Shown: positions 36,734 through 48,898 of the stretch, piece after piece
How the letters are laid out: every line of letters begins with the position of its first letter
Position numbering within the stretch: position 1 is the first letter of the stretch
NCBI GenBank assembly: GCA_028023455.1
Contig: JAQFVV010012402.1
Coordinates: 14,752,483-14,816,482, forward strand
DNA length: 64,000 bases
Direction of reading: 5' to 3'
From: Epiperipatus broadwayi
Lineage: Eukaryota; Onychophora; Udeonychophora; Euonychophora; Peripatidae
Made by a program: the position numbers and the translations under genes
The notes under the pieces: generated by a model
The model's input: the letters and a program-made list of their open reading frames with translations, nothing else
Databases searched by the model: none
What the model was told of the DNA's origin: nothing

Positions 36734-36790
36734 TAATCACCAATATACGTATTTCATGCTAAACCAGCAATCATCAGTTGATCCAGATAA
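36734..36790 (-). ncRNA. Type I hammerhead ribozyme, unit 3
   Basis: Core CTGATGA is at 36777-36771 on the minus strand. Stem III is the perfect palindrome ATACGTAT. Inner stem I is ATCAA with TTGGT (one wobble); outer stem I is weakened by a base change. The cleavage position is A36744. Confidence 0.7.
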
Positions 36791-37132
36791 TCATCTCCCA
36801 CACATATATACTATAAGTGCTCAGATATATATTAAGATAGACAATCTTCTTACTTTAATGGACAGGCTCCAATCTACTACACACTCCAACTCTTCAACCA
36901 TCCATCCAATTGAAAATCTGATGATGGAATGCTCGAAGGCCACCCTGAGGCCGAGATTCTTGTCACACCCATGTGGAGCTTTAATAGACAGGCTCCAATC
37001 TACTACACACTCCAACTCTTCAACCGTCCATCCAATTGAAAATCTGATGATGGAATGCTCGAAGGCCACCCTGAGGCCGAGATTCTTGTCACACCCATCT
37101 GAGCACTTATAGCATATATGTTTGGGAGATGA

Positions 37133-37189
37133 TAATCTGTACCAACTGATGATTGCTGGTTTAGCATGAAATACGTATATTGGTGATTA
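37133..37189 (+). ncRNA. Type I hammerhead ribozyme, unit 4 (inverted)
   Basis: This is the best copy. TAATC (37133-37137), loop TGT, ACCAA (37141-37145), CTGATGA (37146-37152), stem II TGCT-GGTTT-AGCA, GAA (37168-37170), stem III ATAC/GTAT (37171-37178), cleavage after A37179, TTGGT (37180-37184), GATTA (37185-37189). Every helix except the innermost stem II pair is fully complementary. Confidence 0.8.
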
Positions 37190-37600
37190 TTTATCTTTTC
37201 AGCATATATGTGCTTAAGTGTATCAGTGTTATTAGAGTGGAGAGTGATGGGTCATCTGAAAGTCTGTGCTCATATACCCTATATTACATATACAGACACA
37301 GGTATATAATAAGCCTGTGTTTCAGTTATTACATTGTAGGGTTGTCTGCCCATCCTTAAATATGTATTAAATGGATTATGTCCTGTACATGTGGGGTTCA
37401 GATTGACCTTAGGTCAACATGGGTGTGACAAGAATCTCGGCCTCAGGGTAGCCTTCGAGCATTCCATCATCAGATTTTCAATTGGATGGACGGTTGAAGA
37501 GTTGGAGTGTGTAGTAGATTGGAGCCTGTCCATTAAAGTATGAAGATTGTCTATCTTAATATATATCTGAGCACTTATAGTATATATGTGTGGGAGATGA

Positions 37601-37657
37601 TAATCTGGACCAACTGATGATTGCTGGTTTAGCATGAAATACGGATATTGGTGATTA
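37601..37657 (+). ncRNA. Type I hammerhead ribozyme, unit 5 (inverted)
   Basis: Identical layout 468 bp after unit 4. CTGATGA is at 37614-37620 and GAA at 37636-37638. Stem III is ATAC/GGAT with one mismatch. The cleavage position is A37647. Confidence 0.72.
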
Positions 37658-38952
37658 TTTATCTTTTCAGCATATATGTGCTTGAGTGTATCAGTGTTAT
37701 TAGATAGAGTGGAGAGTGATGGGTCATCTGAAAGTCTGTGCTCATATCCCTATATTACATATATAGACACAGGTATATAATAAGCCTGTGTTTCAGTTTT
37801 TAAGTTTGATAATTATAAAAAGTTAGAATTATTAGGCTAACATGTTAAAATAGTATTGCAATTTGAAGTATATGATAATTAAAACTTTTGCATATGTAGA
37901 TGTTCACAATCAATCAAATATATACTTATACCAGTGTGTATTATTATATATAGTCATACTTGTTAATTAAATATATTTGATACTTAAAAATAATCTTAGT
38001 TCTTTATTCTCGATTCACTATTTTTTCTGAATATCGTTATAAGTTGAGGAAATTCTTATATATTTATATAATATTTTTATATATGATTGCTAATGTTTTG
38101 GTTGATTAATGTATTGTCTTTTTATTTTTCATAAGCTGATGAATCCTTAAATATATATATATTTTTGAGATATGTATTTGGTTAATATTCTAACCTTTGC
38201 TGCCACATAAAGCAATTTTTTTTTTTCTGTTAATATAATTGGTGTCCAAATGAATTGATCAAATAAGCCACCATCTTTATTTGTGATTCAGAACAAAATT
38301 TGATCTCATTTTACAGTTATATTTTATTAAAGCCAATATGAGACATTGTTAACATTGCGTATTTGGCAGCTCATTGTGAAGCTACACATATGTATGTGTA
38401 TTATAATGGCTTTTGCATACTGTTACAATGTAAATAAATATTGCTACATTTATGTTAAATAATCATCAATCATTTCCAATAGAATCAATCTGAATGTTTT
38501 TAACTATAAATGAATATATTTGTAAATTATTTTACTAATTAAATATGTCAATTATATTTATACTACATATAACCATTTTATATATGACAATTTTATATAT
38601 GTTTATATGAGAATACTCATTTGGTTTTTTTCTATGTGTAAGGATAGGCAAGATACTCATGCAGAGAAAAATTAATAAGATAATAGTTTGATTATTAGTG
38701 TGGCTACACACAAATTTAATTTTTTTTTACCTACATAAGCACTGTTATTAACTGAAAAAAATAACCAATGTTACTGAAACATCAGCAAGCAATTTTAGAT
38801 AGAATATATAGTCAAAATAATTATTAGGCGACTATTAATTTTATAAGAATTTTTTTTTGTTTGTCCCAGAAGAACATTTGATATCTTTTACTTATTAAAA
38901 TATTTATATCAACATACATATATTGATATGAAAATATAATATATAATTCTAG

Positions 38953-39050
38953 TTGGTTTGACTAATGTAATAGTGTGTATGCCTCATCGTGGTCGTCTTA
39001 ATTTGTTGACTGGTCTTCTCAACTTTCCCCCAGTTGCCATGTTTCAAAAG
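38953..39050 (+). CDS. DHTKD1: DHTKD1 exon, fifth visible
   Basis: Acceptor AATTCTAG ends at 38952. The first two bases complete a Leu codon, and the exon then runs 32 codons in phase. It encodes [20 protein letters not shown] and [12 protein letters not shown]. The MPHRGRLN motif is the hallmark of the 2-oxoglutarate dehydrogenase E1 family at the active-site cleft, with the His and Arg retained; LLTGLL and the FPP block are DHTKD1-type. The donor reads GTTGGT, a weak match to consensus, but no better donor preserves the frame into the next exon. Confidence 0.96.
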
Positions 39051-39754
39051 GTTGGTTGGTTTTTAATTTTTTTTTTTAGTTAGAAAATTAATAATTTTTT
39101 TTAAATATATTTAGAACTAGTTAAATCTAATGCTATTGGATGTTCTATGTTAAATGTAAATCAGGATATTAATTTATAAAATAAGATTTGTAAACCTAAA
39201 ACATTTTCAATTCAATTTTATTAAGCATGTAACAACAGACCAGTAACAATTCAATTATAATATAGCTTTTACAAACCAAGAATTAGTTTTCATTGTCTTA
39301 AGAAATCATGAAAACTCAAATGAAATATATCAACATCCCAAAATATCTTATTATACAGCATGCATTCTAATTATGGCAGAATTTCTATACCAATTATGAT
39401 TATATTTTTTAATATAAGCTAAAGCATTATTTCTAGTTATTTTAGGAATTTCTATAATTTATACTATGAATAAATTCTGATACATTATATTTACGTAAAA
39501 CAATTACTCTTAAAAATGCTACATCATTTAACAGTCTTTTTTTTTTCCATAAGATATGTTTCACTACCCTCAAGTAAATGTAAATGTATATACTTAAAAT
39601 ATCTCTTCATTATATTCTACAGTCATTCCTCCTAACCTTTTGTGTTAGAATTCCAAACAACAGAATAATAATTAATTGTAGGAAGAAGTATTGCAAAAAG
39701 TAAATAAATGCATGACTGTTTATGTAAAACTTTTTTTGACCTTGCTATTTTTTT

Positions 39755-39990
39755 TCAGCCATTATCGATCCACTACAGGATGAAGGTCTCTCCAAGTTCA
39801 GTCCATTTTCTCTGATTCTAATCTCTCTTCTCTACTACACCCCAGCAAACTTCCTTATTTCAGCCATCCATTTCACACATGGTTTTTTTCTAGGTCTTTT
39901 ACAATCTCTTGGAATCCCATTTTTCTTCTAGCAATATATCAAGTCCAACTCCATTACAGGTTTTTTAATTCTTTCATTGATCTCAGTAAT
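39755..39990 (-). mobile_element. 3' end of an RTE-like LINE, second copy
   Basis: It shares blocks in the same order with 18700-18925, including CAGGATGAA, AAGTTCAGTCCATTT, CTAGGTCTTTTACAATCT and ATATCAAGTCCAACTCCATT. The two copies are diverged by substitutions and an insertion near 39815-39860. No coding is intact. Confidence 0.5.
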
Positions 39991-41859
39991 TTGTTATATT
40001 TAAGGATAATTTTAAAACACAAATTATTATAATCATCAGTAATGTACATTTTTCCACTTCTAAATAAAATTGCTATTTTTGATCCTACATTATTTACTGG
40101 GAAATTTTGATAGTTTCATTAATTGTGAATCTCAGTTAGAGAATTTTTACTTTGTATTTTTTTTCTACCTGATATTAATGCAAACAAATATTGCTAAGTA
40201 TGATAAAAATTATTTGGATTATTCTATTAAAAATAGATTTGCTCTTTTGACAGAACTAATCTTAAAGATGATTTAATACTGATAAGATTGAATGGGATTT
40301 TACCAAAGCATTGGCTATTCACTTCTGTGAACAATTTCTCTGTGCTAAAGAATTAGATAATCATTTATTGATTAATATTGAATAGTTATCACAGAAAGTT
40401 AACCTGATTTGAAAAAAAAACCTTTATATCTATCAGCCTAATTCACATTTAGATTATAAGGCATGACTCATGAATGCACTATTATTGTGCCATAAATTCC
40501 TTAACTATATATATATATAAATACTGGAACAACAAACTTTTTTAATGCCACTATTATTAGTGCACCAATCTCTATCAAGCTACCCAACATATGTAAAATG
40601 GCATGTATGCTTTCATAGATCTTATAGAGATAATAAACCTGTTAAGATATTCTGATCAAATCTCTATAATCAAATACAGATGTTAATACAATTTTTATCA
40701 GCATGGCTGAATGTTAAACTTCAAAAGATAAAGATCATTAATACTCATTTTTAAACCATTGTAAATCTAGTTGATTTGAAATTCAGTCTGAATAATATTA
40801 CTTTCCAAATTTGCCATCATTATAAGATCTAAGGAAGCATTCATAAATGGCCATTTTACATATACTGGATTGTTTGATAAAGAGATTGATGTATTGTTAG
40901 TAACAATATTTGCAAAGTTTGACATTCTAGAGATTAGAAATAGTTTGAAACGCTGTATTTTTTTTTAGTTATTGTAATATATATGTAAGATCTAGATCTT
41001 TATCCCAGTTGAGAAAAATCAATGAAGATAGGCACAATGATATCATGTGAAACAAAAAATAGTTTAATTATATTGTAAGAACATGGCACCAGATGTGACT
41101 GAATTGTTGATCTACTTGATTACAGAATGTAAGCATTAGATAATCCAGTGGTAATTAGCATGCTCTTTGCAATTTATCCAAATAGCTATTTCAAACATAT
41201 GTATATGAAAGCGTTAGAAAATGAATGTTAGTTGAAAATTACAAATAATTTTAGAGGGTGTAAATCATAGCATGACTTATATAACAATGTCCTGAATTAC
41301 TTGCATTTTGATATTGAATCCAGTTCATTATGAAAGCAGGACTTATTCAGAAAATCAAAAATAAATGACATTGTCCTTCAACCATTTTATATCTTTATTA
41401 TTCTTCAATACAAAGACAATATACTAAATATGGCATTGAATTAAAGGTAAAACTGTGGATTCAGAGCTGTAAAAATATATCATATCTGTAACTGGTTTTA
41501 TTTTGCTGTAAAGTTAGCTAAAATTAGATAGAAACTATTTTGCTAATCATTATGGGATAGTTAACTAGATTGATAAAGGCTATTTTTTTGAGACCACCCC
41601 AAGTTTGCATGGGCAATTCTTATCTATATGGAAAAAAAATTAGTTATATTGAGTTTTAATATTTCAAATTTAAAATAAAATGGATTATTTATATACAGTG
41701 ATACATGAAAGAATTTTAATCTAAACAATGTTATTAAAAAAAGTTAATATTTTTAAAATTAAGAAACTTTTCTTAAACAACTGTAAATTATAATTATATG
41801 CACAGATATACTCTCATAAGAAAACCTACAATTGCATAAAAACTATTATCAAAGCTAAA

Positions 41860-43850
41860 CGTTTTCAAGAGCGTTAAATGTCCTTATAGTCATAGCCTTG
41901 GAATGTGTGTGGTTGTATGGGTATATAGCCAAAAGATTATTCAAAATGTATGTAAATTAGATTGCCCATTTTTGAGAAAGGTGGAAGCAGGATTCCTCCC
42001 GATTTATGACATTGGAGTTGTTAGCTATATACCAAGTTTCTTTGATTTTCTGCCTAGAGTCATTTCACTCAATGCATGCTATTTTACTGGATATGGGCTC
42101 AAATGTATGGTGCGTGATGTTTTGGTGATCAAGGATGACCGACTTATGCTCTGGATTATCTGTGACGTCTGTATCGGTGTTGGGAAATCTGAATAAAGAA
42201 GGTTGCACATAATTCACTTTAATATATGGTCCTGCACCCTGCTTTGGAGGCATGTGATTTTATATACAATGTGTGAAGTTTGTTCTCAATGGATCTTGTT
42301 CTTAGAATTATCTATTAATCTGTTAGTTGTAGGAGAAGTATAGTAGTTTACTCGATGTGTTTGTGAACAAGTTTTATTAATGTTTTTGGCTATCCATGAG
42401 ATATATGGAAATAGTTTCCAGGATCTATCATCTTTGGATGGGTTTGATTTCATCTTGTTATAAAATTGTTTGACTCTTCATATGAGGTTATTATATTTGA
42501 AATCTATGTGGGTTAGTTCTTTAAGGTATTTCTCAATATTGACTTTTTGAGCAGCTTTGAACTTGCATGGATGACAGTTTCTGTAAAGAAATAACAGACC
42601 AGCATATTTGTGAGAGAGAGATGAGGTGGATTTGGGGTAAGTAAAACCTCTGACTTCTAAAAGTTTGAGATACATCTTATAGTTTAGCTGAAGATTATCT
42701 CTCTATAGCTGGATATCTTGGTATTTTAACTCTCTGTGGTAGTCTTCACACTCTGTAGTCCATGATAATGCAGATTTTGCCTCCAGATCTGTTTGATTTT
42801 ATTGATTAAAGATTCTGGGCCACATATAAATATGTCATCTATGTATCATGTATAATAATTGAAAGTTTGCTAGTCTTTCACATGCGCGATTATCTCTTAG
42901 ACAGCCAATCAGATTTTAAACAACTGTCTTAAGAACGATCAGGCTTCGACAACATGACAGAGATTTTGATAAGAAAAGGATGATACCAATCTTTTCTCAA
43001 CTTAACTTTTTATAAATATAAGCCAGTCTTAAGCATCTTGGCCTGAAAGCTTGAATATATAAACATACTTTGCTGATAAATTATATTAACATCTAGAAAA
43101 TTGCGGTGTAGTTCGTGCCGTAATATCTTAAATTAATAACACAATGAATGATAAGTGTATATGTTTATATATTCAAGCTTTCAGACCAAGATGCTTAAGA
43201 CTGGCTTATATTTATAAAAAGTTAAGTTGAGAAAAGATTGGATCATCCTTTTCTTATCAAAATCTCTGTCATGTTGTCGAAGCCTGATCGTTCTTAAGAC
43301 AGTTGTTTAAAATCTGATTGGCTGTCTAAGAGATAATTGCGCATGTGAAAGACTAGCAAACTTTCAATTATTATCAATAGTATCATGTATAAATAAGGTT
43401 GGAAATGTTTGTGATGTAAGTAGGGAGTAGCTGTTTTCCAATGAGATTAAGATATATACTTGAAGTAATCCCACTTATGGGTAGATCCATTGGCTATTCG
43501 TCAGTCATGTAATAAGATTGTCAATCAAACATGTAAATAATAGTGTTATCAAGCCAATTGAGGCAATCTATTATAAAATTAATTTCTGTAAGTGAATAGT
43601 TGGTTTTTAGGAGTTCTAATTTAACAATATTAATAGAGTGTTTTTTATTAATAGAGCCATATAACTTGGTTATGTCCAGGGAAGTTATTTTGTGATCAAT
43701 CAACTTCCAATTTTGAATTTTTAATTAGATTTACAAATTCAAAGGTTGACAATGGTCTAAGCACCATAACCTAATTGTTCTGTTAGCCAGTCATTAACTA
43801 TTTTAATGGTGCTGTAGTAGTGTGCGCCTCCAAAATCTAACATTAGCCTA
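41860..43850 (-). pseudogene. Penelope-like element, RT plus GIY-YIG, minus strand
   Basis: Minus-strand landmarks run from right to left. HKITSLDITKLYGSI lies near 43695 (RT box A region) and ends with NTIIYMFD. A decayed box B reads PMDLPISGITSSIYL near 43470. After an inserted foldback element comes YIDDIFICGPESL (box C) near 42840. Then a frame 42675-42478 ends in KELTHIDFKYNN, followed by a PYI-xxI-KNI connector near 42400. The GIY-YIG domain starts with IVYKITC near 42260 and continues to the LDHQNITHHTF block near 42110. Several frameshifts and stops are present. It is the most complete PLE in the window. Plus-strand open frame 41903-42196 is a shadow. Confidence 0.8.
42856..43380. mobile_element. 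525-bp foldback element in PLE, with target duplication
   Basis: Two arms of about 220 bp (42856-43078 and about 43155-43380) are almost identical reverse complements; I count only about three differences. The loop is about 75 bp. It splits the PLE reverse transcriptase just before YIDD. The same 12 bases, TATCATGTATAA, flank it at 42844-42855 and 43381-43392, and removing the element with one copy restores the continuous PLE region. There is no coding. Foldback DNA transposon or head-to-head non-autonomous retroelement are both possible. Confidence 0.88.
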
Positions 43851-44345
43851 AGCAGGGTGTAATTAGATTTTGGAGGTGTGCACTATGATAGCACCATTAA
43901 AATGATTAATGAGTGGCTAACATAACAACTAGATTATGGTGCTTATACCATTGTCGTCCTTTGAATTTATAAATTAATTAAAAGATCAAAATTAGGAATT
44001 GATCACAAAATAGCTTCACTGGACATAACTGAGATATATAACTCTATTAACAGAAAATAGTCCATTAACATCATTAAATCACAACTCCTGAAAACCAACT
44101 ATTCACTTATGTGAATTAATTTTATAATAAACTGTCTCAATTGGCTTGATAACAACATTACCACTATGTTTGATGGACAACATTATTATACCTATATATA
44201 CACATGCTCATAGAACTACCTGTACTTTCCAAGGCTGTGATTATGAGGACATTTAACCCCCCTAAAGTGCTTAGTTTCAATAATAATTTTCAATTATAGC
44301 TTTTCTTATGAGAGCGTGTCAGTGCATATAATTATAAAAAAAGTA
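43851..44345 (+). repeat. Inverted partial copy of the same PLE, head-to-head
   Basis: From a centre near 43850 the sequence mirrors the PLE start. GGTGCTATCATAGTGCAC on one side complements the other, and the plus strand reads HKIASLDITEIYNSI and then LDNNITTMFDGQHYY. After that point it jumps to the PLE tail (CTTTCCAAGGCTGTGATTAT, then GGACATTTAA, then TTTTCTTATGAGAG), which matches the complement of 41780-41900. So both halves end in the same tail. Confidence 0.75.
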
Positions 44346-46910
44346 ATAGTAAATTATGGCCGAGTGCCCTAATATTACAGCTTCTATATGATAGTAGTAT
44401 TATGTAAAATTTATTTTGTTTGTTTGCCTACTCATTGTGTTGACATGCAACTGATTAACCAAGATTAATATGGATTATTTATTCCCTAGGTAATAATAGC
44501 TAGATATTCATTTACCAATTATTACTGGGTTTATAACTAGGTTAGCCATATTCTGATCACTTAAAAGACAAATGCTGAACTTGTTTTTATGTCCTGAAAA
44601 TTTTTTAAGGTTTAACTATCTGTATTTACCTCCTAGGTCATGTACATGGCAAGTGGAGACATAACTACAATTTCATAAGACCCTTCCAATAAAAATAATA
44701 AAGACTTTAATATATCATTTTATAGATCATAATATTCTTAGTGAATGGTATATTATTTATTGATAATCAGCTTGAACTAAAGTAAAAATATTTAAAATAG
44801 CATGGTTGTTTAATTATAAAAACATATTTATATTGAGGTAAAGAGTGGAAAAACCTAAGAAGTTGATGAGATTTCAATCAAATTGTTACTAAAGTCTACG
44901 AGAATATACAATTTGAGAGCATTAAAGTTTATATTATCTTTTATCACCTGGGTGAATAGCCAATGGATTTTTTTTTAACAGATTCCAATATAGAAAAGTC
45001 TGTTCAATGGAGAAATGTTAGTCATCGTTTTCTCATGTAGATAAAGTATTATTAAGAATTTTGATCAGAATATCTAATGGATTATTTATAGTATTATTTA
45101 AGGAGCTCTTTGGACTTAAAAAGTATAGAAATCTGAGAGATGGCACTTGAAGATATAGAACTACTGTTAGAGAGAATTAAAAAGATTTGTTTTTTGAATG
45201 TGAAAAGGTGGTTGATAAAGAAAATTGGATTGTTCTTTTTTTTGTGAAGATTTTGCAAAGGAAAAATATTTATTGAAAAAAACTATAATAACATTTGTAT
45301 ATGAAGAAGACATTCGTAAGATTGAATTGCATTGTTGTCATAGTTCACAATTTGGAATTAGCATATTGTAGTTAAATGATGAGCTAAGAGGATGCCTAAA
45401 TGCATTCTTTCATAATATTTTAATATTACACAAAAATAGATATAGATAGGAATGGGATTTAGTTTCTAAAAGGTTGGATATTAGAGTCTTATAAAAATAT
45501 ATTTTAGTGACTTAATTGTTAAATCGGAAGTCAAACTCCGATAATGCGTTATTACTTTAAATATTATAAATCTCCATGCACTCACATGTCAGTAATGCAA
45601 ATATAACAACATTATTTTGTGAAGTAACTGAATAATAAAGTCAACCATATTTCCAATAAATAACTTAAAAAAGAAATAGCATAGCAATTATTTCATTATA
45701 AAATTATCACTGGGATAGTACAATTTATTATAGGAAGAAAGGAATACTACAGTTTATTATAGAAAGAATTATTAATATCCTATTACATTTTAATCTTCAT
45801 TCAAAATAATTGTAAAGTTTATGAATTTTTATAAATTAAACAAAAATTTTAGCACTAGAAATACCGAAGATATTCTGGAGCAATACTACCGAGTGCTTTG
45901 ATGAAATTAAATTTTTAGTAATGATGAAAGATGGAAAATTATTTATCTAACAATTTTGTAAAATATTTATTTATATGAGGCATTAAATAAATAATATTTT
46001 TTAAAAAGCAATAGAATTAAGATGTAGCATTTATGGATGATATATGGAGTTGTCAATTGTAAGATTAATCAATAAATATTGCAATCTAGTGTACTCTAAT
46101 TTATTCACTAAATAAAAAGCTGAAGATATTATGATACTTAAGAGAAAAACTTGTAAATATATTCAGAAAATAATGCAACAAAAATTAAAAATTGAATGGT
46201 TAAATAGGCTTATTTTAAAAACTTATTATGTGAAATGCTGAACTTAAAATTAAAAAAAGAACTTATTAAATCCCTAGTGTGAAAATCAAATTTCTAATAA
46301 AAACTTGGACTATTATAAAAGTGAGAGGGGAAAATGATTGTAAAGTATTTGTGGTACGGATTTAGTTAAAGTGAGAGTAAAATAGGATAGATATGATTAG
46401 AAATGTAAAGTTATAAAAGGGTTGAAAAAAAAAAAATAATTGAAGAAATGAAAGAGGAATTTGATCAGTCATGTTCTTAGATCTAGTAAGGAATTAATGA
46501 GTTGTAGTTTTTTTTTAAAAAAAAAAAAATGAAAGAAAAAGCAGATAGTAAACTTTGAAAAGCATATTTTTGAGTATTTGAAAAATCATGGGGGAAAAGG
46601 TCTGGAATGATTGTGTGATCTCACTTTAGGTAATGATACTAATCATAATGAATTTAATTAATATTGTCCTAATACTTTAGACAATTGTGGAAAACTATAT
46701 AGAATGGTATCATTACTGTGTTCTGTAAGAATGTTGCTTTATGTTTAAAATTTTAAAAGTGAAAATTTTTTAAAATGCATCACATGAGATACTTCTTTCA
46801 TTATATATATATAAATTTTAATTTGTTTTGATTTTTTACTTTTATGTATTATTTATTACAAATAGATATTTTAAAAAATCTTTCATTTTAATAACTATAT
46901 ATATATTTAG

Positions 46911-46974
46911 ATGAAAGGGATGCGAGAGTTTCCCAATGATGTTGTAGGAACCGGAGATGTGCTTTCACATTTAA
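46911..46974 (+). CDS. DHTKD1: DHTKD1 exon, sixth visible
   Basis: The acceptor ends ATATTTAG at 46910 and a perfect GTAAGT donor starts at 46975. The 64-base exon codes for MKGMREFPNDVVGTGDVLSHL plus one base. Animal DHTKD1 has a corresponding M-x-G-x-x-EFP block followed by TGDVLSHL at this position, directly after the HRGRLN segment. The single trailing A combines with GT of the next exon to make Ser. The following intron is 17 kb. Confidence 0.94.
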
Positions 46975-47689
46975 GTAAGTTAACTAAATTTCAGATTGTC
47001 AGAAATTATTATTAAAGCATACATCTGAATTTAATTTATGTTTAACTTTTTCACCCATAATAATTTGTAATGTTTTATATGCATTGCAGACTTCTTGTTG
47101 TTATTATTATTTTTATTTCATTCACAGCTGTAACTCATAAAAAATGGATAAATTTACAAATCTAATCAATTTTTTTTTTTGCTTTAAAAATAGCCACCTT
47201 CAAATCATGCCATTCAGAGACTGTTTGAAATTAATTTTCTTTATACAATTGACTCTTATAAATTTAAACTGAGTCTTTTATAGTCTAAAGAAGGAATATG
47301 AGAATATATTAATAATAAATAGGATATTTATATTTTAACAGTTAGAAAACTACTTACAATTTGCCAATTAAATCATTTGTCATTTATGCTATCATATTTC
47401 TGATAATGGTAACTGAAATATATGTATATTAATAAGTTATGTATTTAAATACATACAAAATTAATTTACAGAAAGGAAATAAATAAATAGATAAATAATA
47501 ATAGCCAGAACAAGATTAATTGAATTGCTTTAATATAAAATATTTAACTAAAACATATTGTGCACAGTAATTATTATCAGAAGGAAAAAATAAATAATCT
47601 GATAATGGAGGAAATTTATTTAGTATGAGTTAAAGTACTAATTAAATTTACAGAGGCAAGATTAAATAAATAATACACACATCACCTGG

Positions 47690-48205
47690 ATTTTTTCCAA
47701 TGGGCTTAATTATTCCAAACAAAAGAGCTGAATGTGTAAAAAAGCAACACGTTCTTGCTCTCTATTGTCTTTGAGGCAACTGTATCACCAGAGTGAAGCA
47801 CCAGAAGAAACCAGCAGGGATGTCTTATTTCCAGGATCTTGACTCCTGAAGTTAGTTAATAAGCCGACTAGGGTTAAAACAGATCACCCCAATCTTATTA
47901 TTATTTTAAATGCCTTAAAGGACGATAATGTTGGTAAAGGTAGACGTTTTTAGTATTAATATTAGTAAGTAGACTTACTAAGTGAAAGGACTTGTATTCC
48001 TAATTAATTGTGATCAGGTTATATAAATTAGAGTAACGTTTTGGTTGATGCATCTAGGCTATATATATTATACTTGTATATAGTAAGATGTATATTAAAT
48101 TGTATAAATTGAAATCTGAGTTGCTGTGGTTTTTGTGTCCTCAAGAAAATAATATTCCGTACTAAATTTGTTATTTTTATTCTGGGATTAATAAGCTAAG
48201 ACATA
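47690..48205 (+). repeat. Probable Gypsy LTR / 5' leader
   Basis: This stretch precedes the gag of the Gypsy copy and is related to 56600-57100. Shared blocks are GAAGAAA[CT]CAGCAG, CAGGAT[CT]T, TCCTGAAG/TTCTGAAG, GACTAGG and AACATAGCAAA/GACATAGCAAA, in the same order. Exact TG and CA ends could not be fixed. Confidence 0.5.
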
Positions 48206-48898
48206 GCAAAACTTGTCACAGTTATTTAGTTTGAACCTATTATAGAGAAATATCTAGCAGTTTGGAAGTTCAAATTAGTTTTGAAAAAATTAAAAAGGTC
48301 ATCATTTGGGTAAACTTGTATTGCCAAGTTCAATGTGGGAATGCCATCAAATAGCCATTGTACTTAACCCAAGTCGAAATTTTTTTTACACTTAACGGAA
48401 TAGATGACAATAAATGTAAAGTTGCAGCACTCTTTTTATGGTAAGAAAGTTATTGAGATAATAAGTTTTATGACCTCCCTTAACAGATAATATATTTTAT
48501 GAGAAATTAATAAAAAAAATTAAATGAATATTTTAACCCTTGTCCATCCTGCCATTTACTTTGTTTACATTTAAGAAATAGGAACAGTTTAAGAATGAAA
48601 TAATAAAAGAATATAATTTAGTCCTGAGAGATCTAACAAAATATTGTGGGTATTAGGGAATTGAGGAAATATGGATCATTTATTCTGAAGCATATCTGAT
48701 TACAGATTCAGGCAACAATTGTTAACAAAAACTGATCTAATGTATGAAATTACTTTTAAAAAAGAATAGCTTATGAATTAATTTTAGAACAGGCACATAC
48801 TCTTAAATATAAGCACAAAGATAATATTAATATACAAGTTTTTAAGATGGATAAAAAATGTATTAATCGGCGAAAATCTGATCATGGAAAGGGAAGTT

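Larger units (their letters stand above)
35755..37796. repeat. Array of 468-bp hammerhead-bearing units, retrozyme-like
   Basis: The landmark CTGATACACTCAAGCAC-type sequence starts at 35761, 36229 and 36697, giving an exact 468-bp period. From about 37098 the same unit runs on the other strand, with the landmark ending at 37226 and 37694, again 468 apart. Five complete ribozyme sites lie at 35798, 36266, 36734, 37133 and 37601, on the minus strand in the first three units and on the plus strand in the last two. The third unit also carries a 119-bp internal duplication (36853-36971 and 36979-37097). There is no protein-coding capacity; short open frames such as 36756-37112 are simply repeat sequence. 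Tandem monomers with type I hammerheads are the defining layout of retrozymes. Confidence 0.88.
22330..38952 (+). other. DHTKD1: DHTKD1 intron, 16.6 kb
   Basis: In order it holds an exact 90-bp tandem duplication, a minus-strand LINE, a degenerate Gypsy element with a hAT MITE, a PLE remnant, and the 468-bp ribozyme array. A minus-strand tRNA-like SINE trace lies near 24885-24965. Stretches 24970-25850, 30310-32190, 32670-34820, 35240-35750 and 37800-38950 show only A/T-rich sequence to me. Short open frames there (for example 31350-31538 minus, 34539-34811 minus) are unsupported. Confidence 0.8.
39051..46910 (+). other. DHTKD1: DHTKD1 intron, 7.9 kb
   Basis: It contains the second RTE-like LINE end (39755-39990) and the large PLE complex (41860-44345). 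I see no supported feature at 39051-39750, 40000-41850 or 44350-46900; the last part has runs of A (46426, 46515) and short unsupported frames. Confidence 0.8.

Noticed and set aside
36756-37635. Open frames of 73-118 codons on both strands
   Set aside because: They are the same repeat sequence translated repeatedly; the copies on opposite strands encode the same text because the array is inverted.
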